A stretch of 43,438 nt of DNA from an uncultured Oscillospiraceae bacterium (lineage in GTDB: Bacteria > Bacillota > Clostridia > Oscillospirales > Oscillospiraceae): positions 1-43,438 of the forward strand of contig CAPGBJ010000065.1 of NCBI GenBank assembly GCA_948616425.1. Reading direction: 5' to 3'. The position numbers and the translations under genes are program-made. Below, one piece after another: positions 25,582 through 33,808 of the stretch. Each line of letters opens with the position of its first letter. The stretch's first letter is position 1. The notes beneath the pieces are model-generated. The model ran no database searches, was not told where the DNA came from, and saw nothing but the letters and a program-made list of their open reading frames with translations.

Positions 25582-25679
25582 CGGACCAAAATATAGGATA
25601 GGATGGGCAATATCATCACAAACGCCAAAAATCCGGCCATAATTGACATGAACAGTCTCTGTCTCTTCTGTCGTTTCAC
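25578..25679 (-). CDS. Small single-pass membrane protein, 33 aa
   Basis: GTG start at 25679 with GGGGAGG 8 nt upstream; 33 residues, stop TGA at 25580-25578. The product has a basic head (KRQKRQR) and one hydrophobic helix (LFMSIMAGFLAFVMILPILS), ending YILVR. It lies between ftsX and the M23 peptidase gene, in the same direction, so it is probably in the ftsEX operon. It could also be the surviving signal sequence of the degraded M23 paralogue directly downstream. Confidence 0.5.
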   Translation of the reverse strand: MKRQKRQRLFMSIMAGFLAFVMILPILSYILVR

Positions 25680-25742
25680 ACCTGCAACCTCCCCTGTTGT
25701 TGATTTACACAGGCACAGCCTGTTGGTCCCTGACAAGAAATT

Positions 25743-26639
25743 TTATACCTGTAAGAACTTTCGGATGGCAAACAGGGAGCCGCCTACCCCAATAAAGGCG
25801 CCCACACCGCAGAACACAGCCAGGATTGTGCTGGCCATAGACTGGTAGCTGAGGATGGTCACCAGAGAGATTCCATTGCCCTGGATCGCAAACTTGGCCA
25901 CCGCCTGATACAGCCCCCACTGCACAAAGAAGGCGATCAGCGCCCCAGTCAGTCCCAACAGCATCCCTTCCACCACAAAGGGCCACTCAATAAAGCCGTC
26001 AGTGGCGCCACACATTTTCATAATGGCAATCTCCTCCCGGCGGTAGAAGGTGGCCAGTTTGATGGTATTGGCGATAATAAACAGCGAGATGATCAGCAGC
26101 ATCCCCACCAGTACCATCGCCACGCCGGTGGCAATATTGCGCACCAACACAAAGCCGTCGGCGATCTCGATGGCGGCGCGGACATTACCCACGCCCACAC
26201 CTTCCACCTGTTCCAGGGCCGCCTTGGTCTCGGCCATCCGCTCAATGTCTACCACATGGACATGGTAGCGGTCTCGGAGGGTCTCGTCGGGCAGGTCGGC
26301 CAGCAGAGCGTTATTCTCTCGCTTGGCCTTAAACTCCTCCATAGCCCGCTGAGCGGTGACAAAAGACAGCTGGGATACATTGGGGATCTTTGCCAAAACA
26401 GGCTGGAGGGCTCGGGCTTGCTCCTCGGTCAGACTGTCATCTATATAGACCACCATCTCGTTTTCATTCTCCAGATCACCCAGCATATTGTCTAAATTTA
26501 CCGCCAGCAAGGTGAAAGAACCCATGATAACCAGGCAGGCCACAATCATACAAACTGCGGCAAAGGACATAAAACCATGGGTAAAGATGGAGTGAAAGCC
26601 CTCACTAATATAGTATCCTGCGTCAAATCTTCTCGACAT
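25743..26639 (-). CDS. ftsX: Cell division protein FtsX
   Basis: 298 aa from ATG 26639, which gives the typical N-terminus (MSRRFDAGYYISEGFHSIF); the longer open frame upstream reads through ftsE in another frame. One N-terminal helix (about 25-45), a large extracellular loop with NEMVVYIDDSLTEEQARAL, then three more helices near the C-terminus, with FYRREEIAIMKMCGATDGFI between them. FtsX transmits the ATPase cycle of FtsE to a wall hydrolase outside. Overlaps ftsE by 17 nt; the M23 protein downstream is the likely partner. Confidence 0.95.
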   Translation of the reverse strand: MSRRFDAGYYISEGFHSIFTHGFMSFAAVCMIVACLVIMGSFTLLAVNLDNMLGDLENENEMVVYIDDSLTEEQARALQPVLAKIPNVSQLSFVTAQRAMEEFKAKRENNALLADLPDETLRDRYHVHVVDIERMAETKAALEQVEGVGVGNVRAAIEIADGFVLVRNIATGVAMVLVGMLLIISLFIIANTIKLATFYRREEIAIMKMCGATDGFIEWPFVVEGMLLGLTGALIAFFVQWGLYQAVAKFAIQGNGISLVTILSYQSMASTILAVFCGVGAFIGVGGSLFAIRKFLQV

Positions 26640-27312
26640 TGTAGTAACCACCCGTTTCGTCGCTGATAATCCGTCCGTTTTCAATGGCCACCACCCGTTT
26701 GGTAAAGCGGTTGACCAGATTCTTTTCATGGGTGACCACCAGAACGGTGGTGCCCAGCTCATTAATACGCTCCAGCAGCATCATAATCTCCAGGGAACGC
26801 TGAGGGTCCAAATTACCCGTAGGCTCGTCGGCAATAATCATGCTGGGATTATTCACCAGGGCCCGGGCAATTGCCACCCGCTGCTGTTCGCCGCCAGACA
26901 GCTGGCCGGGGTACCGGTCTCCCTTCTGGTCCAGCCCCACCAGCTGAAGCACATAGGGAATCCGTCTGCGCAGCTCCCGGTTGGAGGCGCCAATCGCGCG
27001 CATCGCAAAGGACAGATTCTCATACACCGTCTTCTTCTCAATGAGGCGGAAGTTCTGGAAAATGACCCCCAGCGTGCGGCGCATTTTGGGTACCTGACGG
27101 GGGCTGATATTCGTCAGGTTAAAACCGTTTACCATCACCCGTCCCTCAGTTGGAGCAATTTCCGCTGTAATCAACTTAATCACCGTAGACTTACCAGAAC
27201 CGGAGGGGCCCACCAGAAAGACAAATTCTCCGTCATCAATACGTATATTGACCCCCTTCAGGGCCTTGGTGCCATTGTCATACTCTTTATATACATCTAT
27301 AAGACGTATCAT
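26623..27312 (-). CDS. ftsE: Cell division ATP-binding protein FtsE
   Basis: 229 aa, the usual length. Begins MIRLIDVYKEYDNGTKALKG; Walker A GPSGSGKST, Q-loop VIFQNFRLIEKKTVYEN, signature LSGGEQQRVAIARALV, Walker B MIIADEPTGNLDP and H-loop VTHEKNLV. It forms the FtsEX complex at the inner membrane face and controls septal or lateral wall cleavage. First gene of the ftsE-ftsX-M23 operon, with a good promoter about 83 nt upstream. Confidence 0.97.
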   Translation of the reverse strand: MIRLIDVYKEYDNGTKALKGVNIRIDDGEFVFLVGPSGSGKSTVIKLITAEIAPTEGRVMVNGFNLTNISPRQVPKMRRTLGVIFQNFRLIEKKTVYENLSFAMRAIGASNRELRRRIPYVLQLVGLDQKGDRYPGQLSGGEQQRVAIARALVNNPSMIIADEPTGNLDPQRSLEIMMLLERINELGTTVLVVTHEKNLVNRFTKRVVAIENGRIISDETGGYYNVEKI

Positions 27313-27394
27313 AGCGTTCTCCGCTCCTCCGCTCAGCCAATATTCCGCCCAGGGCGGTTTCTCTCTACAAAGGCCGGGGACTTACCAAGTTTTT

Positions 27395-27423
27395 AGTGTA
27401 CCACAGATCAAATGTTATGTAAA
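27395..27423 (-). promoter_or_regulatory. Promoter for ftsEX operon
   Basis: Minus strand: TTTACA (27423-27418), 17-bp spacer, TACACT (27400-27395) preceded by TGG, an extended -10. Confidence 0.7.
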
Positions 27424-27776
27424 TATATAATCCGTGAACATTCTCTCTTATGCAGGTCCCTGCCCAGCTTTAACCGCTTTGTCATTTTTGTAACCTTATT
27501 GTAACCTATCCCACAGGAAATGGCAAGGACTTTTTTTAGATTTTATAGTCCTCCTCCGCATCTGCTCAGACCGCCAGACATCTGCTTCATTCCAAAAAAA
27601 GCCGCCTGCCGAGTTCCCTGCCGCTGCACTTCGCCTTTTTCGCAGCACATGGTACTCCTGCAAAAATTCAGCTCCTTGCCGCAGCAAACACCCTCGTCAG
27701 ACAGCATATCTCACAACATGTAACAGACTTCTGCTTCAAAACGGGTCACATCGTCTCTCAGCAATCCTCCCGCAAT
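27424..27776. other. rfbB-ftsE intergenic region
   Basis: About 350 bp without a supported gene. A GTAACC direct repeat (27490-27506, 5-bp spacing) lies behind the ftsEX promoter. Short open frames here have no ribosome-binding sites or recognisable products. No terminator for rfbB was found. The base composition is more AT-rich than the ftsEX side, marking the left border of the polysaccharide island. Confidence 0.4.
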
Positions 27777-28763
27777 TCATTTCGATATCTGCTCATCCCA
27801 CCAGGCCCGGTTCTCCAGATACCAGCGAATGGTCTTCCTGATGCCGTTCTCAAAACAGACCTCCGGTTGCCAGCCCAACTCTTTATTGATTTTAGAGGCG
27901 TCTATCCCATAGCGCAGATCATGTCCCTTTCGATCTTCCACATGAATAATCAGACCCTCTGACTGCCCCAGTTCTCTGCAAATCAGTCTGACCAGCTCAA
28001 TATTCTGCATCTCGCAGTGGCCGCCAATATTATAGATTTCTCCAACGCTTCCGGCCTGTAAAATCAGATCAATCGCCCTGCAATGATCCTCCACATACAG
28101 CCAGTCCCGAACATTTCTTCCGTCTCCATAGACCGGAAGTGGCCGTCCGGCCAGAGCATTTGTAATCATAAGGGGAATGAGCTTCTCTGGAAGCTGAAAG
28201 GGGCCATAGTTGTTGGAGCAGCGAGAGATGGTAACTGGCAGATTATAGGTGCGATAGTAGGATAGGACCAACAGGTCTGCCCCAGCTTTCGAACTGCTGT
28301 ATGGGCTGCTGGTCCGCAGCGGACTATCCTCCGTGAACAAAATATCTGGCTGATCCAGGGGCAGATCTCCATACACCTCATCTGTAGAGACCTGATGAAA
28401 ATGCCGGACCCCATATTTCCGGCAAGCATCCATCATCACCGCCGTACCCTTAATATTGGTGTCTAAAAAGATTTCAGGATCTTCAATCGAGCGGTCCACA
28501 TGGGATTCCGCCGCAAAATGAACTACAACCTCGGGACGCTCCTCTTCAAACATCTGATCAATTTTTGCTCGGTCACAGATATTGATCTTGCAGAAGCGAA
28601 AACGATCCCTCCCCAAAAAATCACTCAGTGTGGACAGGTTACCCGCATAGGTCAAGCAATCCACACAAATTATGCGGCAGTCCGGGTATTTGTCCAGCAT
28701 ATAGCGGATAAAATTCCCCCCAATAAAACCCGCTCCCCCTGTCACAACCATCTTTTTCCACAT
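27777..28763 (-). CDS. rfbB: dTDP-glucose 4,6-dehydratase
   Basis: 328 aa, standard RfbB/RmlB length. NAD-binding VTGGAGFIGGNFIRYML, the substrate region DEVYGDLPLDQPDILFTED, and the catalytic YSSSKAGADLLVLSYYRTY (YxxxK, where the serine of the triad lies in VSTDEVYG). It converts dTDP-glucose to dTDP-4-keto-6-deoxyglucose, the second step toward dTDP-rhamnose and related sugars. rfbA is present only as a broken fragment directly upstream (18-nt gap), and rfbC/rfbD are not in the window, so the sugar pathway must be completed elsewhere or is dead. Confidence 0.96.
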   Translation of the reverse strand: MWKKMVVTGGAGFIGGNFIRYMLDKYPDCRIICVDCLTYAGNLSTLSDFLGRDRFRFCKINICDRAKIDQMFEEERPEVVVHFAAESHVDRSIEDPEIFLDTNIKGTAVMMDACRKYGVRHFHQVSTDEVYGDLPLDQPDILFTEDSPLRTSSPYSSSKAGADLLVLSYYRTYNLPVTISRCSNNYGPFQLPEKLIPLMITNALAGRPLPVYGDGRNVRDWLYVEDHCRAIDLILQAGSVGEIYNIGGHCEMQNIELVRLICRELGQSEGLIIHVEDRKGHDLRYGIDASKINKELGWQPEVCFENGIRKTIRWYLENRAWWDEQISK

Positions 28764-28781
28764 CGGACCGTCCTCCCCGCA

Positions 28782-29100
28782 TCACCGCAATGTGTCCAAA
28801 TATTTCCCGTCTAACATATCCTTCAGGTATTGTCCATACTGATTCTTTTTCAGTTTTTCATAAACTTTGAGCACTTCTTCTCTGGCAATCCACCCATTTA
28901 AATAGGCGATCTCCTCCAGACAGGCCATCTTTCGGTGCTGATGGGCCTCCACCGTCTTCACAAAGTTTGCCGCACCCGCCAACAACTCGTCAGTCCCGCG
29001 CGTCCAGCCAGGTAAATCCCTGACCAAACAGCTCCACATGCAGCCTTTCCTTATTATAAACAGGCAAAACTACTGTGACAAGCGGCTTTCGCTCCATCAT
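28782..29100 (-). pseudogene. Chimeric relic: GT2 N-terminus joined to rfbA C-terminus, frameshifted
   Basis: From ATG 29100 (RBS GGAGGAGAA) the frame reads MMERKPLVTVVLPVYNKE, the start of a family-2 glycosyltransferase, then switches at once to RLHVELFGQGFTWLDA, the late part of RfbA (glucose-1-phosphate thymidylyltransferase; family pattern GRGFAWLDTGT), and stops at 28990. One extra base in GACGCGCGGGACT shifts the frame: removing it gives WLDAGTDELLAGAANFV and continues through EEIAYLNGWI and KKNQYGQYL to 28782. So an internal deletion fused two genes and a +1 insertion broke the product. Neither enzyme can work. Lies just upstream of rfbB, where intact rfbA would be expected. Confidence 0.85.
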
Positions 29101-29128
29101 TTCTCCTCCGCTGTCCCTCTTCCTTCCA

Positions 29129-30673
29129 TCATCTGGTATTTCCTCTCCTGATCGAAGCTGTCATTCTGATAAAAAGCGCAACAAAAAAGCGAAGCTCCTC
29201 ACGCCGGCAGTAGGCCAGCAGATAGCCCAGATTGCCTAACACAGCGCACACCGCCATCTTTGTCAAAAAAAGCGGCAGACCGGCCCCAGGCAGCTGTACA
29301 CAGATCTGCCAGACCGCCGCGGTAGTCAGCAGAGTAACCAGTGTATGATAAATGTAATCTTTAAAATAAATCCCCACATCGGCATGAAGGCCGTATCGGA
29401 ACAGAACCACAGGTTCTACCCAGAAGCAAGTTGTCATGGTGCTGATAAATGTGCCGGCAAAAATACCTGTAACACCAAAGGGAACCGCCAAGATTGCAGA
29501 GACTACTAAATTGATGACGGATTCCCAAACGGGCTTATAGCCCTCATACCGGTACAGGCCGCACGCATCCCGAAAAATCAGCGTGACCTGACGCATCCCA
29601 GTCACATAGAAGTTCATCAAAATCAAGCACACAGTTCCTCTGCTAAACAGATAATCCCTTCCCAGCCAGAGTTCTATAAAAGGTCCCAGTAAAACTGTCA
29701 AGCAGACTGTAGAGAAACCATAGAGCCAATTTCCCGCAAAATTGGCCCTTTGAAACACAGATAATATATGTTTGGCTTCTGAAGATACCTTTAAGTTCCC
29801 AACACTGGCAGTCAGGGAGTAAAATACCCGATAGGAGAGTGATCCCAGGGCGTTGATTACCATCAGATAATTGGAGTACACCCCCACTTCAACAACGCCC
29901 ACAAAAATAGAGATCAGCAGATTATCCGTACCAAACACGACTATTCCGCCTGCTCGGTGGAGCATCAACGCCTTTGTGTTCTTGATAATTTCTCTTTTGG
30001 TCTCCGGCGCCACGCTGCCGTGTCGGTCCCTTCTGATATAAGGATAGAGACGGTCGGTTATTTGGGAGAGAATTAGATTTTCCAGCAGTGTTGTCCCAAT
30101 TTGAAGCCCTAAATAAATAAAATAGTCGCCGCTCAGCCAAAGAAACGCCATCTGAGTCAGACGGAGCAAACTACTCAGTATAAAATGGCAGGCTGTAGTG
30201 ATATACTGCCGCTGGTCGGCGATCATGAGCGACTGCTTATAGGCATAGAAGTAGGACAGAGAGGAATTGAGTACAAAGAACAAATAAATCCAATCAATAT
30301 GCGGGATATCAGGCAGGTCCCTCACCAGCACAGGTAAAAAGGGCGTCAATGCGCACCCAAACAGGGCCACTATCCCCCCAATTGTCCAATAAACGCGGCG
30401 AAACAGCGCCATCAATGCCACAATTTGCCCTTGATCCTTTTCCGCCAGCGGTTTATAAAGACTGTAGGTAATCGCACTCCCAATTCCCAATTCTGTCAAG
30501 GAGAGCATGGAGAGGATATTAGAAAAGGTTCCGTCCAACCCGAGATATTCTTGTGTCAACATCTGCACAAAAATTTTGCGGGTAAAAAAAGCTATCCCAA
30601 AGCTGCTCGCTTGAAATAACAGCGTGACCCGAATATTTCTGAGAGAGTTTTCAGTCCGGGACCTCATCTCCAT
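29129..30673 (-). CDS. Polysaccharide flippase (Wzx/MATE-like)
   Basis: 514 aa with 12-14 hydrophobic segments. It begins RTENSLRNIRVTLLFQASSF and continues FFTRKIFVQMLTQEYLGLDG, typical of oligosaccharide flippases in Firmicutes polysaccharide loci (relatives of Wzx, CpsJ). It also has EKDQGQIVALMALFRRVYW between helices. It would move undecaprenyl-linked repeat units across the membrane. RBS AGGGGG before ATG 30673. Codon use and GC are lower than in flanking core genes, consistent with horizontal transfer. It has its own promoter about 210 nt upstream. Confidence 0.88.
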   Translation of the reverse strand: MEMRSRTENSLRNIRVTLLFQASSFGIAFFTRKIFVQMLTQEYLGLDGTFSNILSMLSLTELGIGSAITYSLYKPLAEKDQGQIVALMALFRRVYWTIGGIVALFGCALTPFLPVLVRDLPDIPHIDWIYLFFVLNSSLSYFYAYKQSLMIADQRQYITTACHFILSSLLRLTQMAFLWLSGDYFIYLGLQIGTTLLENLILSQITDRLYPYIRRDRHGSVAPETKREIIKNTKALMLHRAGGIVVFGTDNLLISIFVGVVEVGVYSNYLMVINALGSLSYRVFYSLTASVGNLKVSSEAKHILSVFQRANFAGNWLYGFSTVCLTVLLGPFIELWLGRDYLFSRGTVCLILMNFYVTGMRQVTLIFRDACGLYRYEGYKPVWESVINLVVSAILAVPFGVTGIFAGTFISTMTTCFWVEPVVLFRYGLHADVGIYFKDYIYHTLVTLLTTAAVWQICVQLPGAGLPLFLTKMAVCAVLGNLGYLLAYCRREELRFFVALFIRMTASIRRGNTR

Positions 30674-30884
30674 GGTTCAACCCCCTCTCTCGACACTGCA
30701 CCCGATTGAAAAGGGCACAAATACCACATACTCCAAGCGCACTATGCCGACTTCACCGAGTTGTACGCAACGCCATGCCCTCTCTCAAGTTGGCTCTCCC
30801 TGTCATTTTGGAACAGAACCTCACCAATCATCAGGAGCGAAACATTGGCCGACGCCCTGGAGTAAAAGGCCTCTCTTATACTAT

Positions 30885-30912
30885 ATCATATAAAGACAAC
30901 CATTAGTATCAA
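30885..30912 (-). promoter_or_regulatory. Promoter for flippase-rfbB segment
   Basis: Minus strand: TTGATA (30912-30907), 16-bp spacer, TATGAT (30890-30885), in very AT-rich surroundings and about 210 nt before the flippase start. Confidence 0.5.
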
Positions 30913-31277
30913 TTTTTCGCACTTTTTTCTGGCAGATACCTGATTCATCACGTTTGTAACGTAATGAGATATTCATAGAGCCGGTCCAGAGCCAGCGTCA
31001 CAGCGAAGCATAGCCAATAGCTATGTCTTAAAACAGACATCATGTCATGACATAGTCCAAAATACAATTTTAATGGAGCGATTGACATCAACGCACTTCA
31101 AGCCTCAGAGTGTAACCGCTATAAAAAAACAGACTTCGTATGTCCAAAAATTACGTTCAAGCGTCCGACGCCAAGAAGCAGCAACATAAGAATCAATTTA
31201 TGTACAAAATACCTCTCACGAAACATCTTAATTGCCAGAATAACGCTGCCTGTCCCTGCGAACCTCTGCCCCCGACT
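30913..31277. other. AT-rich spacer with palindromes inside the polysaccharide island
   Basis: About 365 bp without a supported gene (the whole gap between flippase and sugar transferase is 604 bp). It holds an inverted repeat CTATGTC (31021-31027) / GACATAG (31049-31055) with an inner palindrome TGTCATGACA (31043-31052). No terminator for the sugar transferase. The position, where glycosyltransferases and a polymerase would be expected, and the lack of any intact frame suggest a deletion scar. Confidence 0.45.
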
Positions 31278-31958
31278 CTACTCCCCATTTCCCTGCGCCA
31301 TGGCTCTCACAGTCCAAACGATAATCTTCCAATCCAGCAGCCAGGACTGCTCCCTGATATACTGGACATCCAGCTCAACCCATCTGTCAAAGCTCAGCGT
31401 GTACCGCTCCGGATGTATCTGCCAAAAGCAGGTCAGACCAGGCGTCACCATCAGCCGACGTCTCTGCTCGGCGGTGTACTGCTCCACCTCATGGGGCAAA
31501 GGCGGCCGGGGCCCCACCAGTGACATATCCCCCCTCAGCACATTCAGCAGCTGCGGCAGCTCATCCAAGCTGGTCCGGCGCAATACCCCTCCTACCCTGG
31601 TAATTCTGGGGTCCTTTTTTATTTTGAATACCGGTCCCTCCATCTCATTGTACTGGAAGAGCTCCTCCTGTCTCTGCTCTGCATCCGCATACATCGTCCG
31701 AAATTTATAAAATTGAAATTCTCGGCCCGCCTTTCCACACCGAATTTGAGAAAAAATAGGCCCCGCATGGGGGTCATCCAACACAATAATCAGGGAGATC
31801 AGCAGCAGAAGCGGAGACAAAACCACCAGAGCCAGAGCGGAGAGTGCGATATCCTGTAACCGCTTAGCCAGCAGATAAACCCGCTTTCCTAAGACAGGTT
31901 CCAAACTGCCAGCGCTCTCCCCCTTCGGTCCTGCCTTGCAATCATTCACGGATATCAT
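31278..31958 (-). CDS. Initiating sugar-phosphate transferase (WcaJ/CpsE-like)
   Basis: 226 aa, the size of a monotopic phosphoglycosyl transferase without the extra N-terminal helices. A re-entrant hydrophobic helix (ALSALALVVLSPLLLLISLI) precedes conserved GPIFSQIRCGKAGREFQFYK, KFRTMYADAEQ, DPRITRVGGVLRRTSLDELPQ (catalytic D-E) and LRGDMSLVGPRPPLPHEV. It transfers a sugar-1-phosphate to undecaprenyl phosphate, the first step of repeat-unit assembly. The start could be ATG 31958 or GTG 31949; GGGGGAG is better spaced for the GTG. Last gene of the wzz-cpsD-cpsB-sortase operon. Confidence 0.93.
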   Translation of the reverse strand: MISVNDCKAGPKGESAGSLEPVLGKRVYLLAKRLQDIALSALALVVLSPLLLLISLIIVLDDPHAGPIFSQIRCGKAGREFQFYKFRTMYADAEQRQEELFQYNEMEGPVFKIKKDPRITRVGGVLRRTSLDELPQLLNVLRGDMSLVGPRPPLPHEVEQYTAEQRRRLMVTPGLTCFWQIHPERYTLSFDRWVELDVQYIREQSWLLDWKIIVWTVRAMAQGNGE

Positions 31959-31988
31959 CTCCCCCGCGCGCCTTCAAGCGCCCCTCTA

Positions 31989-33008
31989 TTATTCTGCTAG
32001 CTCATAAAATTCCTCAATAACCAGCTTCTGCAGCGCCTCTTCGTCCACGTGGAACTCCACATACCGTTCTCCCATCAAAACCTCGCCCTCCAAGGCGATA
32101 TAGTCCGCCATCTGGAAAGTACGGATACGCTCTGCCAGTTCCGCCAGCTGCTTTACCGTGCAGTCAGAGCCCATATGGTCGTTGATTTTCAACAGCGCAC
32201 CGAGGATAAATTCCTCATCCTGATCCGCCAGAGCGACCAACTGGCTCTGTAAGCCGTCCAGATACTGCCGCTGCCGCTCCATTCGCTCCAAATTGGAGCT
32301 ATCCCCCACCCACCAGCGAGTCCGGACATAGCGCAAAGCCTGTTCCCCCAGCAGGGTCACACGCTCCCCCTGTACCAACGTGGGGTCCACCATGGAGAAA
32401 TCGTCCTGTATCTCCACCGTTACTCCGCCTGCCAGGTCGTTGAGCACCATCAGCCCATCCATGGTCAGGGTCACATAGTGGTCGATCTCCACACCGTACA
32501 ACAGCTGAGATACCGCCTCTACCGCCGCCTGACAGGCGGCCTTTTCATTGTTGGTGTATGCCTGCGCATGGGCATAGGCCAAGGCCAGTTGCGCCCTTTG
32601 CGTCCCGTTAGGCCGTCCATAGGGATCAAAATCCTGAATATCCACCATGGTATCTCGGTTCAAAAGGATTGGCTGGCACCGCCCCGCCTCCTGGTCAATC
32701 GCCAACAGCAAAAGGAAATCTGACTGGGCATAGTCGCCAGTCACGGAGACCCCCTCCGTCTGGGACCGATCTAGGCCCAGTATTAACACAGTCTCCACAT
32801 GCTTTCGCGGAACATACCAGCGCCCCTGGTAATACAGCATTGCCCCCTCGTCCTCTTCTGACCCCGCCCAATCACTGTCTGACCCTTCAGTCAGAGCTTT
32901 TCCCTCCTCCCAGAGGCAAAGCAATCGCATTCCAGCTAGGAGGAGGGCCAGTACCAACAGGGACACAACCGCAGCCTTCAATACGCCGCGATCTAGACGA
33001 ATTTTCAT
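31989..33008 (-). CDS. LCP family (LytR-CpsA-Psr) glycopolymer transferase
   Basis: 339 aa from ATG 33008, 1 nt after the stop of the preceding gene (TGAGATG), so translation is coupled. One N-terminal membrane helix (about residues 12-29) and an extracellular LCP domain: VETVLILGLDRS, SDFLLLLAIDQEAGRCQPILLN with RDTMVDI (R and D of the active site), ALAYAHAQ and a YVRTRWWVGDSSNLERMERQ segment in which the family arginines recur. LCP enzymes attach undecaprenyl-linked polysaccharides to peptidoglycan. In this operon it is the natural candidate for linking the capsule made by the locus. Confidence 0.92.
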   Translation of the reverse strand: MKIRLDRGVLKAAVVSLLVLALLLAGMRLLCLWEEGKALTEGSDSDWAGSEEDEGAMLYYQGRWYVPRKHVETVLILGLDRSQTEGVSVTGDYAQSDFLLLLAIDQEAGRCQPILLNRDTMVDIQDFDPYGRPNGTQRAQLALAYAHAQAYTNNEKAACQAAVEAVSQLLYGVEIDHYVTLTMDGLMVLNDLAGGVTVEIQDDFSMVDPTLVQGERVTLLGEQALRYVRTRWWVGDSSNLERMERQRQYLDGLQSQLVALADQDEEFILGALLKINDHMGSDCTVKQLAELAERIRTFQMADYIALEGEVLMGERYVEFHVDEEALQKLVIEEFYELAE

Positions 33009-33009
33009 C

Positions 33010-33327
33010 TCATTCAGCAGAGCGCCTCTGCCTCGCCCGTACCACCAAAGCCGCTCCGACAATCCCCACTGCAGCCGACAGCAAGGACAGGCTCTCTCCC
33101 ACGCTCAGTCCTGTCACACCGGTCTGAGGAGAGGTCACCAGGGGCACCTCCGGCTCGATAAGCTCCTCTATCGGCATATCTGACAGCGGTACATCCAGGT
33201 CTTCTATGCTGATCGTGGGATTCTCCGGCTCAGTAGGAGATTCTACCGGACCAGCAGCCAGCACCATGGGGGTGGTCAACATCGTCACACACAGAACAAC
33301 GCCCAAAGCCACAGATACTTTCTTCAC
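33010..33327 (-). CDS. Tiny sortase-anchored wall protein (SPQTG), second copy
   Basis: 105 aa from GTG 33327. Signal peptide (KKVSVALGVVLCVTMLTTPM, cleaved near residue 25), a short acidic, proline-rich mature part (about 43 residues) with DLDVPLSDMP and EPEVPLVT, then a sorting signal: SPQTG, a hydrophobic stretch (SLLSAAVGIVGAALVV) and RARQRRSAE. SPxTG/NPxTG sites are the type recognised by clostridial class B sortases, and a class B sortase is encoded two genes upstream. The mature part is too small for an enzyme. It is homologous in layout to the gene just upstream, with shared D/E-VPL motifs. Confidence 0.85.
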   Translation of the reverse strand: MKKVSVALGVVLCVTMLTTPMVLAAGPVESPTEPENPTISIEDLDVPLSDMPIEELIEPEVPLVTSPQTGVTGLSVGESLSLLSAAVGIVGAALVVRARQRRSAE

Positions 33328-33403
33328 AGCTATACACCCTTTCTGCTCCTCATTGTTACGGGAAATATCCCCATATTTTGACTACTGTGCCCTAAGCGGA
33401 AAT

Positions 33404-33793
33404 TTACTCTCTTTTTCTCCGCATCAGCAACACCGCGCTGCCAGCTGCCGCCATCCCCCAGAGAGAGACTTCTGTCAGACTTGGCAACGTGTCACCGGTC
33501 TGGGGAGAATCCACACCGGCTAAGGGCACATCCTCATCCAAAATATACACAAACTCTTCCATCTCCGGATCCCATACCTTGATAAAAGTCAGAGGTACAT
33601 CCCCATCTACGATGGTGATAGTCTCCGGGCTCTCCGGATCATTGGGGTCCGGCAGGTCGGGGCGGGGGCGGTCCTTCTCTGTGGGGGACAGCACCGGATC
33701 TACAGGCGGGTTTGCCGGTGCTGCCAGAACGGCAGGTCCCGCCAGCACCCCTGACAGCAACACAGTAATCAGACAAACAGCCAATTTTTTCAT
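33404..33793 (-). CDS. Tiny sortase-anchored wall protein (SPQTG), first copy
   Basis: 129 aa. Signal peptide (KKLAVCLITVLLSGVLAGPA, cleaved near residue 24), an acidic Pro/Asp-rich segment (PTEKDRPRPDLPDPNDPESP), then TIVDGDVPLTF, KVWDPEMEEFVYI and DEDVPLAGV, followed by a sorting signal: SPQTGD, hydrophobic SLWGMAAAGSAVLLM and a basic RRKRE tail. Similar D-E-x-VPL ... PxTG endings occur in many clostridial wall proteins, but usually after large adhesive domains that are absent here. It lies 15 nt after the sortase gene in the same operon, with AAGGGAACG upstream of its ATG. Confidence 0.88.
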   Translation of the reverse strand: MKKLAVCLITVLLSGVLAGPAVLAAPANPPVDPVLSPTEKDRPRPDLPDPNDPESPETITIVDGDVPLTFIKVWDPEMEEFVYILDEDVPLAGVDSPQTGDTLPSLTEVSLWGMAAAGSAVLLMRRKRE

Positions 33794-33808
33794 ACTTTTC
33801 GTTCCCTT

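Noticed and set aside
31021..31055. CTATGTC/GACATAG and TGTCATGACA palindromes as a transposon end or recombinase site
   Set aside because: No transposase remnant or target duplication, and the arms do not match the repeats near the recombinase; noted only as part of the spacer.
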